DNA of 64,000 bases, taken from contig NC_070574.1 of the NCBI RefSeq assembly GCF_026914185.1, positions 3,748,501 through 3,812,500 on the forward strand, in the 5' to 3' direction. The notes beneath the pieces were generated by a model, which was not told the origin of the DNA, did no database searches, and saw only the letters and a program-made list of their open reading frames with translations. This stretch comes from Puccinia triticina (taxonomy: Eukaryota > Basidiomycota > Pucciniomycetes > Pucciniales > Pucciniaceae). The number at the start of each line of letters is the position of its first letter. Position 1 is the first letter of the stretch. Below, piece by piece: positions 25,150 through 35,885 of the stretch. The translations under genes and the position numbers were made by a program.

Positions 25150-26099
25150 TCACCTTATGCGGTCCTGGAAAGTAGCATAGCAACCTGTTTGTGGTCGACT
25201 TCCTTATCAGCAGTAGGGTGGGCCTGGTCGTGCTAATGGGGCGACCAATCTTTTTGTCAGCAGAGGAAGATGTCTGGAAAAGAGGGGGGGGTGCTGCTTA
25301 CTGTGGACGAGTCCGCGCAAGCCTTCAGCATGCTACGTGTCGCCTTCTCCAATGCAGCCGACGAGCTGAATGATTCAAGTGCAAGGGAAACATCATCAGC
25401 CGGGTATGTGGAAAGAACACACGGACAGAGATCGGATACTTACACATCCTTTGCTAGCACCCGGTCTTTGGGGCTGACAAGAGTCAATGTGCAGGCACCA
25501 ACAGAAGCCTTGGAAAGGCTCTTCTCAGCCAATTGGCGAGCGGCACTAAGAACATTTAGAGTGTTGATTAGCTTTTTGCGGATCGAGGATGGAGCACTGA
25601 TGAAATTTTGCGGATCGAGGATGGAGCACTGATGAAATTTTGCGGATCGAGGATGGAGCACTGATGAAATGAAGGATACATACCCAAGGCAATCTTGTGT
25701 TGAGAAACTGTGAGTCTCGCCGGTGTTGCTCTTGCAGGAGACTTGCTCGTCGTTAGCCCTGCGGAAGAGTAGGTCGGAGTCGAGCGAGATGGCGCGTCGG
25801 CTGACGCTGGTAGCCGAGTCGGCGGCCTTGGCGAAGAGCATGCCGTTGTAGAAGGGGCCCAAGAAGCTGTAGGCGGAGCAGCCGCCGTACAAGCCTGACA
25901 TCCAGGGGCTCAGCCAACTGCCGACCCCCATCAATGGCATTCCCCAGCCCATGTACGAGTAGGGTGACAGGCCGAAGCCGAGCCCGCCGAGCCACTTCGA
26001 TTCAACATCGTCAGACTTCTTGCCGCCGGTGACCTCCTCGGCGCGAGTGACCGCAACGAAGACTGCGAGGATTGTGAGCAGGTATGCGAGGGAAACCAT
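25150..26099 (-). CDS. Predicted secreted Cys-containing protein, copy A
   Basis: Minus-strand model with exons 26099-25684, 25545-25444, 25365-25302 and a tiny 25164-25150 (198 aa). Exons 1-3 are well supported: donors GTATGT, GTAAGT and GTAAGC, and exon sizes 416, 102 and 64 nt are identical in all three paralogues. If the last splice is not used, translation stops at 25257. The protein starts with a signal peptide (MVSLAYLLTILAVFVAVTRA), then a Gly/Trp-rich stretch (GLGFGLSPYSYMGWGMPLMG) and a Cys-bearing part (VSCKSNTGETHSF, STQDCLG, VGACTLTLVS, MLKACADSS). There is no membrane segment after the signal. The layout resembles small secreted proteins that rusts expand as families and that are often effector candidates, but no function can be assigned. 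A TATA-like TTATAAAG lies about 60 bp upstream. Intron 1 has a tripled 32-bp unit absent from the paralogues. Confidence 0.72.
25576..25669. repeat. 32-bp tandem triplication inside intron 1 of copy A
   Basis: The unit beginning TTGCGGATCGAGGATGGAG is present three times (25576-25607, 25608-25639, 25640-25669, the last lacking two bases). Copies B and C have a single unit at the same place, so the expansion happened after the gene duplicated. Confidence 0.93.
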
Positions 26100-26530
26100 C
26101 TTGGGAATGCGGTATGTGTGGGGGTGATTGGGTTAGAGGGGAATGGGGTAATGGGAGCTTTATAATTATTGGGTGGAGGAAAGCTGCTGGAGTGACTCTT
26201 GTTGATTGATTTGCAGGATGAAGGATGGCTTGAACGCTCCAAACTGGCCCTTCTTATATCCTCACCCGTGCCGCCGTGGACCCTTGAGAGGTGTGCAACA
26301 GCATGAGCCGCCCATGACTCTACGTCTACTGCTCATTGTAACCAGCTTCGGTGTTCCCACACCGTTTCCTGCCGGTATCTACTACGTAGATGATGGAGGA
26401 ACTGCAAGCTGCTAACTTGCTCGCCAAGCAGCCAGCGCGTTCCGTTCATTTTTCCCAGCTCTCGACACGGAACACATCTATGTCGGCGGGAGATTCGATG
26501 TTCCTTGAGTATCTTGAAGAGGGGGCACAT

Positions 26531-27292
26531 CGTTATCACTGTCCGACAAACTATTCGGCGAGAGGCCCCCGCAGGCACAAAGTAAACTAACTGCTTGCAC
26601 AAGACTATCCGAGGAGTTGCTCGACAGAGTGTGCCCAAAAGGTTCCGCAATCCAGACTCCGCCAGAACTCGTCGGACAAAGTAGACATGTCCGACAACTG
26701 CTTGGTCCAGGCTGTCGAAGCAGTCAATTTCTGCGTGAGGATTTGCTCATCAAAGCGCGCAAAGCCAAAGGCCAAATGATACTTATGACACTTTTTCATA
26801 GGCCCCTCTGCGTACCTTAGGGCGCTGTTTAACGCTTGAGCTGGGACCAAACAGGTTGTGCCACCCGGTGTGGGGGTGACCGAGCAAAATGTAACACCTT
26901 AGCCTCAGAACTTTCTAGAAATGCCGAATTGCAGAGTTGTATCCTGGGTTCCTGGCTATCTATCATCTGGGCAAATCGATGCCAATATTGGCTTTTTTGG
27001 GTTCTTTGCACACTTGGTGGGGTCGCACAGCTTTTACTTTTGGTTTGGTGGGAGTTTGTGCACATTTCAAGCTTATATGCTACGTAAAAAAGACTGCAGG
27101 GTCCAACGGTGCCACTGGCTTCTCAATTTATGATAGTCTTACTGGTAGAACGCATCTTAGCTGTAAAAAGCAATTTCCTGTTTATATTTTTATGTTTTAT
27201 CCCTGGTTTCTGAGGTAATGAAAACCTTGAAGAAGGTTGAGATGATGCTGAGCGTTTTAGTTATAAATACATGTGTTTTTATTGGTAAACCT
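26531..27292. other. Spacer between secreted-protein copies A and B
   Basis: No coding exon recognised. The sequence does not resemble the rest of the duplicated blocks until about 27190, where the 3' flank of copy B begins. Confidence 0.5.
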
Positions 27293-28305
27293 TTAGAGCA
27301 AGTAATTTGACGAGCTTGATGTATAGATACAAGAGATACAAGTGCGACAGAGATACAAACATAGTAAAATTGAAGAAGGCACTGTTGAGACAAGATACAT
27401 AGTTGATGGTCCACTCATGCAGTCCTGGACAGCAGCATAGCAACCTGTTTGTGGTCGACTTCCTTATCAGCAGTAGGGTGGGCCTGGTCGTGCTAATGGG
27501 GCGACCAATATTTTTGTCAGCGGAGGAAGATGCCTGGAAAAGAGGGGGGGTGCTGCTTACTGTCGACGAGTCCGCGCAAGCCTTCAGCATGCTACGTGCC
27601 GCCTTCTCCAATGCAGCCGAAGAGCTGAATGATTCAAGTGCAAGGGAAACATCATCAGCCGGGTATGTGGAAAGAACACACGGACAGAGATCGGATACTT
27701 ACACATCCTTTGCTAGCACCCGGTCTTTGGGGCTGACAAGAGTCAATGTGCAGGCACCAACAGAAGCCTTGGAAAGGCTCTTCTCAGCCAATTGGCGAGC
27801 GGCACTAAGAACATTTAGAGTGTTGATTAGCTTTTTGCGGATCGAGGATAGAGCGCTGATGAAAGATAACTATAGTGAAGGATGCATACCCAAGGCAATC
27901 CTGTGTTGAGAAACTGTGAGTCTCGCCGGTGTTGCTCTTGCAGGAGACAAGCTCGTCGTTAGCTCTGCGGAAGAGTAGGTCGGAGTCGAGCGAGATGGCG
28001 CGTCGGCTGACGCTGGTAGCCGAGTCGGCGGCCTTGGCGAAGAGCATGCCGTTGTAGAAGGGGCCCAAGAAGCTGTAGGCGGAGCAGCCGCCGTACAAGC
28101 CTGACATCCAGGGGCTCAGCCAACTGCCGACCCCCATCAATGGCATTCCCCAGCCCATGTACGAGTAGGGTGACAGGCCGAAGCCGAGCCCGCCGAGCCA
28201 CTTCGATTCAACATCGTCAGACTTCTTGCCGCCGGTGACCTCCTCGGCGCGAGTGACTGCAACAAGGACCGCGGCAATTGTGAGCAGGTATGCGAGGGAA
28301 ACCAT
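27293..28305 (-). CDS. Predicted secreted Cys-containing protein, copy B
   Basis: Minus-strand paralogue of copy A with exons 28305-27890, 27804-27703, 27624-27561 and, less surely, 27424-27293, giving 237 aa with matching phases. Signal peptide MVSLAYLLTIAAVLVAVTRA; the mature part is almost identical to copy A (one visible change is DEQVSC to DELVSC). The fourth exon in this model adds a Ser/Cys-rich tail. If the third donor is skipped, the frame stays open to 27279, so the C-terminus is uncertain. It lies 1.2 kb from copy A in head-to-tail order, consistent with unequal tandem duplication. The upstream promoter (TTATAAAG box and further flank) is conserved with the other copies, so the genes may be expressed together. 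Confidence 0.72.
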
Positions 28306-29646
28306 CTTGGGAATGCGGCAAGTGTGGGAGTGATTGGGGTAGTGGGAGCTTTATAATTATTGGGTGGAGGAAAGCTGCTGGAGTGACTCTTGTTGATTGG
28401 TTTGCAGGATGAGGGATGGCCTGAACACTCCAAACTGTCCCTTCTTATATCCTCACCGGCGCCGCCGTGGAGCCTTTCAGAGGTATACAGCAGCACGAGC
28501 TCCTCGATCCGTCCATGACCACAGGCGATCTATGCCCACTGCTCATTGTAACCAGCATGGGTGTTCCCACACCGTCCTCCGCCGGAATCCACTGGATGTT
28601 GAAGAGACTGAGTTGGTAGCCAAGCAGCGAGCGCGTGCTGTCCAGTTTTCCCAGCTCCCAACGCGGAACACATCTATGTCGGCGGGAGACTCGATGCGCT
28701 TGAAGAGGGCGCGCATCGTCGTTGCTGGCCGAAAAACTCCTCGGTGCACGCGCTCACAGCGCCTTCCTCCTCAACAGCGACGCCCCTCGTAGCTAGACCG
28801 GCTGTCGGCCTCGAGAGACTTGCGTCCAGTTAAAAGGTGTGATGTCAAAGCCCAAATAACCATTTTATAATAAATCAAAAACTCATTTGCCTATGGTGGT
28901 GTGGGTAGGCCTGAGCTGCGGTCATCCGGAGTGGGGAGAGGACTGGAGTGAAAAGGTCGGCTATTGACCCCCATGGAGCAGTAATTAATGCTGTCTAGAT
29001 GTGGGCGACGGCCATGGGACTAAAAGTCAGGGAGCCTAAGGGAGAAAGCCATCCCTCTGGACAAGCACATATCAGGCATCATTCACGGAAAGGCGCACTT
29101 TGTAACCAATGCTTTCTTGTCAACCTCTAATACAAAAAAATCAGCGAAAAAACACACACACACACACAATCTTTGAGGCAATCAAGCAAATCGAACCAAA
29201 GAAAAACAAAGAAAAACGAGATGTTTTAAGTACGGTGGATGGAAAAAGATATGGACATGGTTTTTTTTCCTACACATATCTACCACGAAATCCTGCAATT
29301 ATGTACGTGGAAAAGATGCTGGAAACTTTCATCAACTCGGAAAAAAAAACCAATCAATCAATATGTATATGTACCAAGAGGAACGACAACATGTGCGGCG
29401 GTGTGTTTATAATAAAAGTAACTAATATACGAAATCGAACAACACGACTCTGTCAAGTCCACTACTTTCGTTTATATATAAAGAGATTCTAGGTTCGAAA
29501 GAAGCCAAAAATGAATGATTAAACGTGAGCGTTTTCCATTAGCAAGCCAAAAGAAGAAGTGTGCCAAAGAAAGAGAGAGAATGGTCGATGTGAGTGAGTG
29601 TGTGTGTGTGTGTGGGATGTGTGAGGACGAGTATGGGGGAGTGGTG
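28306..29646. other. Promoter side of copy B and intergenic sequence
   Basis: The first ~400 bp are the conserved upstream part of the duplicated block. The rest holds simple CA and GT runs (about 29155-29170 and 29592-29613) and A-rich DNA. No gene seen. Confidence 0.5.
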
Positions 29647-30685
29647 CTAGAAGAAGTCGACGTTCTCGGTTAAGGTGTCTAGCCAATTGGCGTATTGGAT
29701 GATGAAATGGACCTGTTGGGGGGTTTCGATAGCTTTCGGACTGCGGATAAGGAAGCGAGAGGGATGATCAGCAGAAGGTGCAGGATCTGCAGGGAGAAAG
29801 AAGAGCGGACCTTCGTCGTCTGCGGATGACTTCGATGACTTTCTCGACCTGGCCGAGGACGGAGTTCTTGGGGGCCAAGCGATTGCCGTCGACGAAGGAG
29901 AAGACGTCAGGGGGGTGAGGTTGGGGTTGAGGTTGGTGGTGGTGGAAGTGGAACTGGTCCTGGAAGTTAGAGGAGGCGATGGTCTGGTGGTTGGCTTGGT
30001 AGTGGGGGTAGTCGGCCGAGGGGGCGTGGTTGGAGGGGTCGGAGATCAGGCTGGGTCTGTTGATCAGGCCGATCTTGAGCATCCAGCAGCAGGCCACCAA
30101 GCCTGCCCTGCCTACTCCGCCCCTACAGTGGCAGAGGACGTCGATGCCTCGGGCGGTGTAGGACTGGATGACCTGGTCGAGCACCTCGTTGACCTCCTTG
30201 ATCCCCTTCTGGGGCGCGAACCCCTCGGCGATCGGGATCCGGATGACCGCCAGGCCGCACTCGAGCGAGATGCGCGAGTAGTCCGGCCAGGGCGAGCCGA
30301 GATACTCGAGTTCCTCGTCGTCGAGACAGCAGATGATGGCGCGGATGCCGATGGAGTAGGCCCGACTGAGGTCCGACTTGAGGTCCCTGCAGATCGGCGA
30401 GCGGTGGTTACCGGTGGCCTGGCGTTGGGCCGCTGTCTCGTTCATCCGCACCTTCTTCCCCGGACAGGAGGAGAGCAGCAGGTTGCCCAGCTTGCCCGCG
30501 TGCTCTGGCTGGGCAGCTTCTTCGGGGCCCCCCGCCTGCTGTTCGCGTTGCTGGTTGGTGCTCGTGCGTTGTTGGTGGTACTGCCAGAAGACTTGGGTGG
30601 CTTTCTCCGATTCCGGGCCGGTGAGATCGAAGAGATCGATGGGCAGCTTGTTCGAGCCGGCCCGATGGTTGGCCGTCTTCAGCAT
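29647..30685 (-). CDS. CDKN3-like dual-specificity/tyrosine phosphatase
   Basis: Two exons, 30685-29811 and 29740-29647, with a 70-bp intron; the model from the ATG at 30685 is 322 aa. The catalytic signature HCRGGVGRAG (HC-x5-R) is intact near 30102-30131. Around it are CRDLKSDLSRAYSIGIRAI, the acidic stretch CLDDEELEYLG, RIPIAEGF and WMLKIGLI, in the order of the cyclin-dependent kinase inhibitor 3 (KAP) phosphatase domain. After the splice the tail reads RSPKAIETPQQVHFIIQYA and ends ENVDFF, typical of this phosphatase fold's last helix. It should dephosphorylate phospho-Thr/Tyr on a kinase or another protein, probably in the nucleus or cytosol. The N-terminus is uncertain: the frame is open upstream to 30718 behind an acceptor-like CATCTAG, so extra 5' exons may exist in the Gln/Pro-rich region beyond. 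Divergent from the ADAM gene. Confidence 0.8.
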
Positions 30686-30739
30686 GAACAGCAGCCCGGA
30701 GGTGAGTTCGGAAGGTATGACGGGCGAGATGCTAGATGA

Positions 30740-31303
30740 TAGTGAACGTCAGTTTTTTTTTCTTTTTTTCTTTCTTGCGTTTTTTTTTTTTTTTTTTTTT
30801 TTGTTCTGTGATCGGTGTTCAGTTGGAGAGAGACGGACTTCATGGGGTGTGTTTGGCTAGTTTTGACCGACTGGGCCTTGGCCAAAGCGGGGTTTGGGGC
30901 CATGATTGGATTGGGTGCCATTCCTGGCTCAGGCTGTTGATGGGAGTCGATCGAGGGGGGAGTAGTGCTGATCTGAGAAGACGGGGTTTGAGCTGCAGAT
31001 GGTGGATTTGGATGGGCTGTGTCTGGGCGGGATTCAGTGAGTCTCATGGGGTGTTTCCTTTGGTGGATATTGGGCTTACGTTGGGCTGGTTGTGGATTCT
31101 CGGATTGGGGGATGATCGGAGTGGGTTCTTGGGGCTGTTTGAGGATGTTTTGGGGCTCGTGCTGGATGGCTGGGAGGGGTGTTGGGTTTTGGTTGACGAG
31201 TGGCAGGAGGGTGTTGGGGATGGGCAGGTTTTCCAATTGCGGCTGGGGTGGCTGTTGTTGTTGGTGGTGGTGTCTGTGGCGGTGTTGGTGTGGTTGTTGC
31301 TGC

Positions 31304-31344
<41 letters not shown>

Positions 31345-31665
31345 CTGCTGGTGGTGGGTTGTTCGTTTGAATCGGTTGTAGTCTGACAGACTGGTTGTTA
31401 GTTAGGAAGGCAGGAGATGAGTGTGTGCGTGTGTGTGTGTGTGTGTGTGTGGTTGGGTTGGTGTGCTGCTTAACTGGTGCTGGGAGGACATTCTGCAGAG
31501 TCGTTCGCCCATCTCTGGGGTGACTAGTGGGGATGGGCTGGGCAGTGCTTTGCTGAAGTGGTTTGGGTGTTCGGCTGCTGACAGTCTGCTGATGAGGTAG
31601 TTCTGGACGTTTCCATTCTGGCTCTGCTGGTATTGTTGTTGTGGTGGGGGTGGCTGCTGGTTCAT
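30740..31665 (-). other. Gln/Pro/His-rich low-complexity region, possible 5' exons
   Basis: Minus-strand open frames here begin with an ATG in a strong context at 31665 (MNQQPPPPQQQYQQSQNGN, then YLISRLSAAEHPNHFSKAL) and continue, after a probable intron, into a poly-Gln run coded by mixed CAG/CAA (about 31290-31352) and a Pro/Gln-rich stretch to about 30850. An A-run of about 22 bases (30781-30802 on the plus strand as T) follows. These could be the 5' exons of the phosphatase gene or a separate gene, but I could not find a splice pair that keeps the frame into 30718. A CA/GT run sits at 31429-31451. No domain recognised. Confidence 0.4.
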
Positions 31666-31982
31666 GGTGGTGGTGGTGGTGGTTTTGGGTGGAGTGGGGG
31701 GGAGTGAAGTGTGTTTGGCTTATCTGAGTATTTCCGGCTCGGCCACTCCGGCCAGCGCCCGCCCGCCGGAGCAGCCCGCCATCCGCCATCCGACATCCGA
31801 TCAACTCAGATCCGCATTCCGGATGGCCACCCTCCCAATCGGCACCACATCTGTCTCCAGCCAACTCCACCGGCAACGGTTACAGTTCATGATGGTGTTG
31901 CCAGCTTCCCGGGAAGGCGGGGGTCGAGTTGGCCTTTCCCCTCCCCTCCTCTTCCTATCCCTGTGCCCAGTCGACAGCAGCC
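31666..31982. promoter_or_regulatory. Divergent promoter of the ADAM gene and the Gln-rich frame
   Basis: About 320 bp separates two facing start codons (31665 minus and 31983 plus). I see no clear TATA box. The minus-strand leader next to 31665 has repeated CCA triplets. Confidence 0.4.
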
Positions 31983-34866
31983 ATGCTTGTGGCACTCCTG
32001 CTACTCCAGCTGGCCACTCTGCTCCATGGTCAGCACAACTCACCACACATTGAAAGCACACACTGACTCTTCCTCCCTCCACAGCTCATTCTAGTCCCCC
32101 TCCGCCCATCCTGACCGTCCGTCACATCGCCGCGGGCTCGCTCCACCTGCTGCCCCGGCTGCTCGACCCTCCAAGCCAGAGAACAGCCCACAACTCAATC
32201 CTCAGGCGCTCCCAATCCATCCCAACCCCAGGCCAGCTCCAGTACGACGACACCATCCTACTCAAGTTTGCCATCCCCACCCATCACCAGCAGCACCAGA
32301 ATCCCTCCATCATCGCAGACCCAGACCAGCCCCTCCAATGGTTCACTCTCTCCCTCAGGCCCACCCAAAACCTCATCCATCCCAACGCCAAACTCATCTA
32401 CGCTGCCACCGACCCCGCAAGCACCACCCCCACTGAGTCCCCGCTGCTCAGCCGAGACGTGCTGGCTTACTCGGGATGGTCCATCGACCCAGACCACATC
32501 CACTCCTGGTGGGACGAAGAACACGCCTCAGTCGACCGCCCCTCGCCCGAGTGGGCCTCAGCCTACGAAGACCAGCGCGTCAGAGGCTGGGCCCGGATCC
32601 TGGTCCATCAGGCCACCTTGGAAATGGAAGCGGAAGAAGACCTCCACCAGCTCATCTTCGAAGGCGCCTTCGAACACGACAACCAACTCTGGCACATCAA
32701 GCCGTGGGACTCATTCAGCAGCCTACGCACGCACGCAGACTCAGAGCCCACGCCCTGGGAAGCGCACCCCACCGGCGGACTCATAGTCTGGCAGGAGGCC
32801 GACCTGGGCACATCATCATCATCAACAACAACAACAACACCAACGAATCATCACATCCAACCCTCTGCAAGCTGCGGACACGACCAACTAGCATTCAACT
32901 CCAACCCACAGCATGCCGTCTACCATGCCCCGCAACCCCTGGGTTCCTCACAGCAAATACAACTCAACCCAGCCAGTTCATTCTCCTTGGCTTCGATGAC
33001 AAGCTTCCTGGATCGTATGCTGAGGAAACCCGCCGATCGGTTAGCTAAATTGACTAGCAGGACTAGGACTCTCCATCGACGGCAGTCGGCGAGCAATGAT
33101 TTCATCATGCCGGACAACTCGACCATGCCGTCAAACTTTATCAACTCGATCGGCTCGACGGCGGGATGTTCCATCGATTCACGGGTGTTGTTCATTGGGG
33201 TGGCGGCGGATTGCACGTATGTTTCGAGGTACAAGACCCAGGATGCAGCGCGGCTGGCGATCTTGAATGACCTCAACACCATCTCGGCCATCTACCAACG
33301 CACCTTCAACATCTCCATCGGTGTCGTCGAACTGAACGTCCAAGCGCCCCAATGTCCGCCGACCCCGAAGCCGGATGTGCCGTGGAACGTAGGCTGTCCG
33401 GCATCTGGGAGCAGTGGCTTGGATCTCGCGCGCCGTCTCAGCGTGTTCAGTGACTGGAGGGGCAAGAAGGGCGGCGCGGATGGCGCGGGTCTTTGGCATC
33501 TCATGACCGATTGTCCCTCGGGTGACCAGGTCGGCCTCGCCTGGCTGGGCCAGCTTTGCGAGGTCCAGTCTGAATCCAGCGAGACGGGACAAGTCAGCAG
33601 TGGAACCGGTGTCACTGCTTCTAGCACCAACGAATGGCAAGTGATGGCCCATGAGATCGGCCACAAGTTGAGTTTTTTTTTTTTTTGCATTTGTTGAACG
33701 ACCAAGTTTTGAGCTTGTTTGATGTTTTTTTTTTTTTTTTTGTGCAGTTTTGGAGCTATTCATGATTGTTCTTCGGGATGTAATCCATCAGATGTATGTT
33801 GTCCGCAAAGCAGAACCAGCTGCAACAGCAACGGCAATTTCATCATGTCGCCGATTTCCACCAAAAACACAATCAATTTCTCTCCCTGCAGCATAGGGAA
33901 TATATGCACGACCTTACACAGCACGGTGAACAGTACCTGTCTGGTGTCACCGGGCCAGCGGACGGTGATTTCCTTACAGCAATGTGGCAACGGGATTGTG
34001 GAGCCGGGAGAGGAGTGCGACCCGGGGCAGAACGCGAGCTCGAGGTGCTGTGATCCAGAGACGTGCAAGTTCCGGAGGGGGGCGGTGTGCGAGCCGGCGA
34101 ATGGCCCGTGCTGCCAGTCGGACTGCCAGTTCGCGAGTCCCCAGCAGGTCTGCCGGCCGTCGGTTAATGGGGAGTGCGATGAGGAAGAGCGCTGTCCGGG
34201 GAACGCGGCGCAGTGTCCGACGGACACGTTTGTGCGGAACGGCAAGACGTGTGGGCCGAGGGGGATGGGCCTCAAGTGTGCGGCGGGCATGTGCACGAGT
34301 CGTGACGAGCAATGCCAGGCACAGGGTGGATCGCTCGGGCTCAGCAAGGCTTGTCCGTTGGAGAAGGCCCAGGACTGTAAGGTGCGCTGTGTGGATCCCA
34401 GCGGGAAGGCCGCCTGCATCTTCCTTGCATCCACCTTCGTCGACGGCAGCGAGTGTGGCAACGACGGGCGATGCGTCGCCGGCGTCTGCAAGTCTCCGAC
34501 CCGAAACGATCCGGCCCTGTCCTGGCTCGCCTCTCACCGCTCCGCTAGCTTGTCCCTCGCCATCGTCGCCGGCCTCTTCGGCCTCATGTCCCTCCTCCAA
34601 ATCCTCCGCTGGGCTCGGATGCCGAGCCTTCCTAAACCGCGCTCCTCCCGCGCCCCCTACGTCCCCCCGATGGCGCTCGTTCCGTGCCGGGCCCCCACCC
34701 TTCCACCCCCCGCTCAATCCCCTCCTCCTCCTCCTCCTTCTCAGCGGAACTGGGTCGACCATACTTTGTGAGTCCCGCCCTCCCGTCTCTTGCTTGTGTA
34801 ATTATCCGTATACAGCCGCTGACTCTTGCCGTCCTTTCCAGGTATAATGGCCCCGTGCGCATATGA
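31983..34866 (+). CDS. ADAM-family membrane metalloprotease (reprolysin plus disintegrin)
   Basis: Four exons, 31983-32028, 32085-33666, 33748-34767 and 34842-34866, giving exactly 890 aa. Exon 1 codes for the signal peptide ([15 protein letters not shown]). A long prodomain follows to about residue 395, then the reprolysin-type protease: [20 protein letters not shown] to the zinc motif, whose two halves are on different exons and join as HEIGHNFGAIHD (HExxHxxGxxHD, first His 538). A disintegrin domain follows ([30 protein letters not shown]), then a Cys-rich part, one transmembrane segment ([19 protein letters not shown]) and a Pro-rich cytoplasmic tail ending WVDHTLYNGPVRI. ADAM proteases shed or process surface proteins; fungal members are poorly characterised and their substrates are unknown. 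Restoration of the exact metzincin motif by splicing is strong proof of the intron at 33667-33747. Confidence 0.93.
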
Positions 34867-35885
34867 TCCCTTGTCAAAGCCCGCCACATCCGTCGTGCAT
34901 ATCTGTCTTTCTTGTTGTGGCCACATGGTTGCCAATCACCTTATTATACCTTTGTACTTCTAGGATTGCATCCTTTTCATACCTGTCTACATTATAATCC
35001 CCCAAAACGTGGGCCGTTCAGGTTTCGGACTATGTGATCTCTGTGTATCATCTTGTTATGTTTTTGTTTGGAGGAAGCAAGAAAAGAACAAGTTTGGATC
35101 GTTAGAGTTCACTTAACTAAGTCTCTATGAATCCAGAGGAGCGGCGCCGTCCCTCGCTTTAATCCTCACAGGCTGGGAAGAGTGGACTTTGACTAACTGC
35201 TTGCTGGCGTTGTCACGGCAGGTGCTCTGGCAGACGGCGCTGGTACCCCGCCGGCTGACGGATGCAAGTAGGTTAGGAGGTCCGAGATTTGACGAGTGCA
35301 GAACTAGGGTGGCATGGCGGCGAGAAGCTTACTGGGCAGAGCCCGTTCCTCGTGCTGGGTGAACGCTCCATGCCCTTTGGCCTCACAACTCGCTGACAGC
35401 AGCGAAAGCGAAGCGAAGCACAGCAGACAATTGTGAGCTTCATCAATTGCGGTCCCCTTGACTGATTGCTTGGCATGCCGGTTCGATGCAGGAAGGGAGA
35501 TGCGCAGTTACGGGGGTCTTCTGTGGTTGCAGTTTTGCTAGTGATCGGTGGATGGAAAGACCTGGTTGCGCTAGTGGGGTAAGCCCTTTTTTTTCTAGTC
35601 TTGAAGGACTCTTACACATTCAGAGCTGCCGACTGAGACACCTCTCCAGCCCTTCGTGTATGAAATTCCTTGATTCGTTGCTGGAGCTGTCCTGACCAGG
35701 ACTTGGCGGACCATGATCCGAACCAAGATAGCATCAAAGTGAAACATTTCTGCGGGGAATGTTTCCATCATCAGCCTTTCTCTTTTGGATTCTACGTAGG
35801 CGCGCAGCTTCCGCGCAGCACGCCCAACAAATCCTCGAGTTCCCTCGAACCTTTTGGCACAAATTCTTTATCTTGAACCCTCCCA
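34867..35885. other. Intergenic region between ADAM and SER1
   Basis: No gene recognised. It holds the 3' flank of the ADAM gene and the promoter of the aminotransferase; the 50 bp before 35886 are C/T-rich and end AACCCTCCCAATGTC. Confidence 0.5.

Larger units (their letters stand above)
25150..26530 (-). repeat. Duplicated block A (secreted gene plus promoter)
   Basis: The whole stretch, including about 400 bp upstream of the ATG, is highly similar to blocks at about 27293-28700 and 60712-62015. The upstream part shares phrases such as GCTCATTGTAACCAGC and CACGGAACACATCTATGTCG. All three are in the same orientation. Outer limits are approximate. Confidence 0.8.

Noticed and set aside
29915..30739. 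Long plus-strand frame opposite the phosphatase
   Set aside because: It is antisense to the HC-x5-R phosphatase, shows Gly/Val/Asp low-complexity typical of a reversed G/C-rich exon, and has no domain.
33974..34762. Long Arg-rich minus-strand frame opposite the ADAM C-terminus
   Set aside because: Mirror of Cys/Pro-rich disintegrin codons; no start context and no known family.
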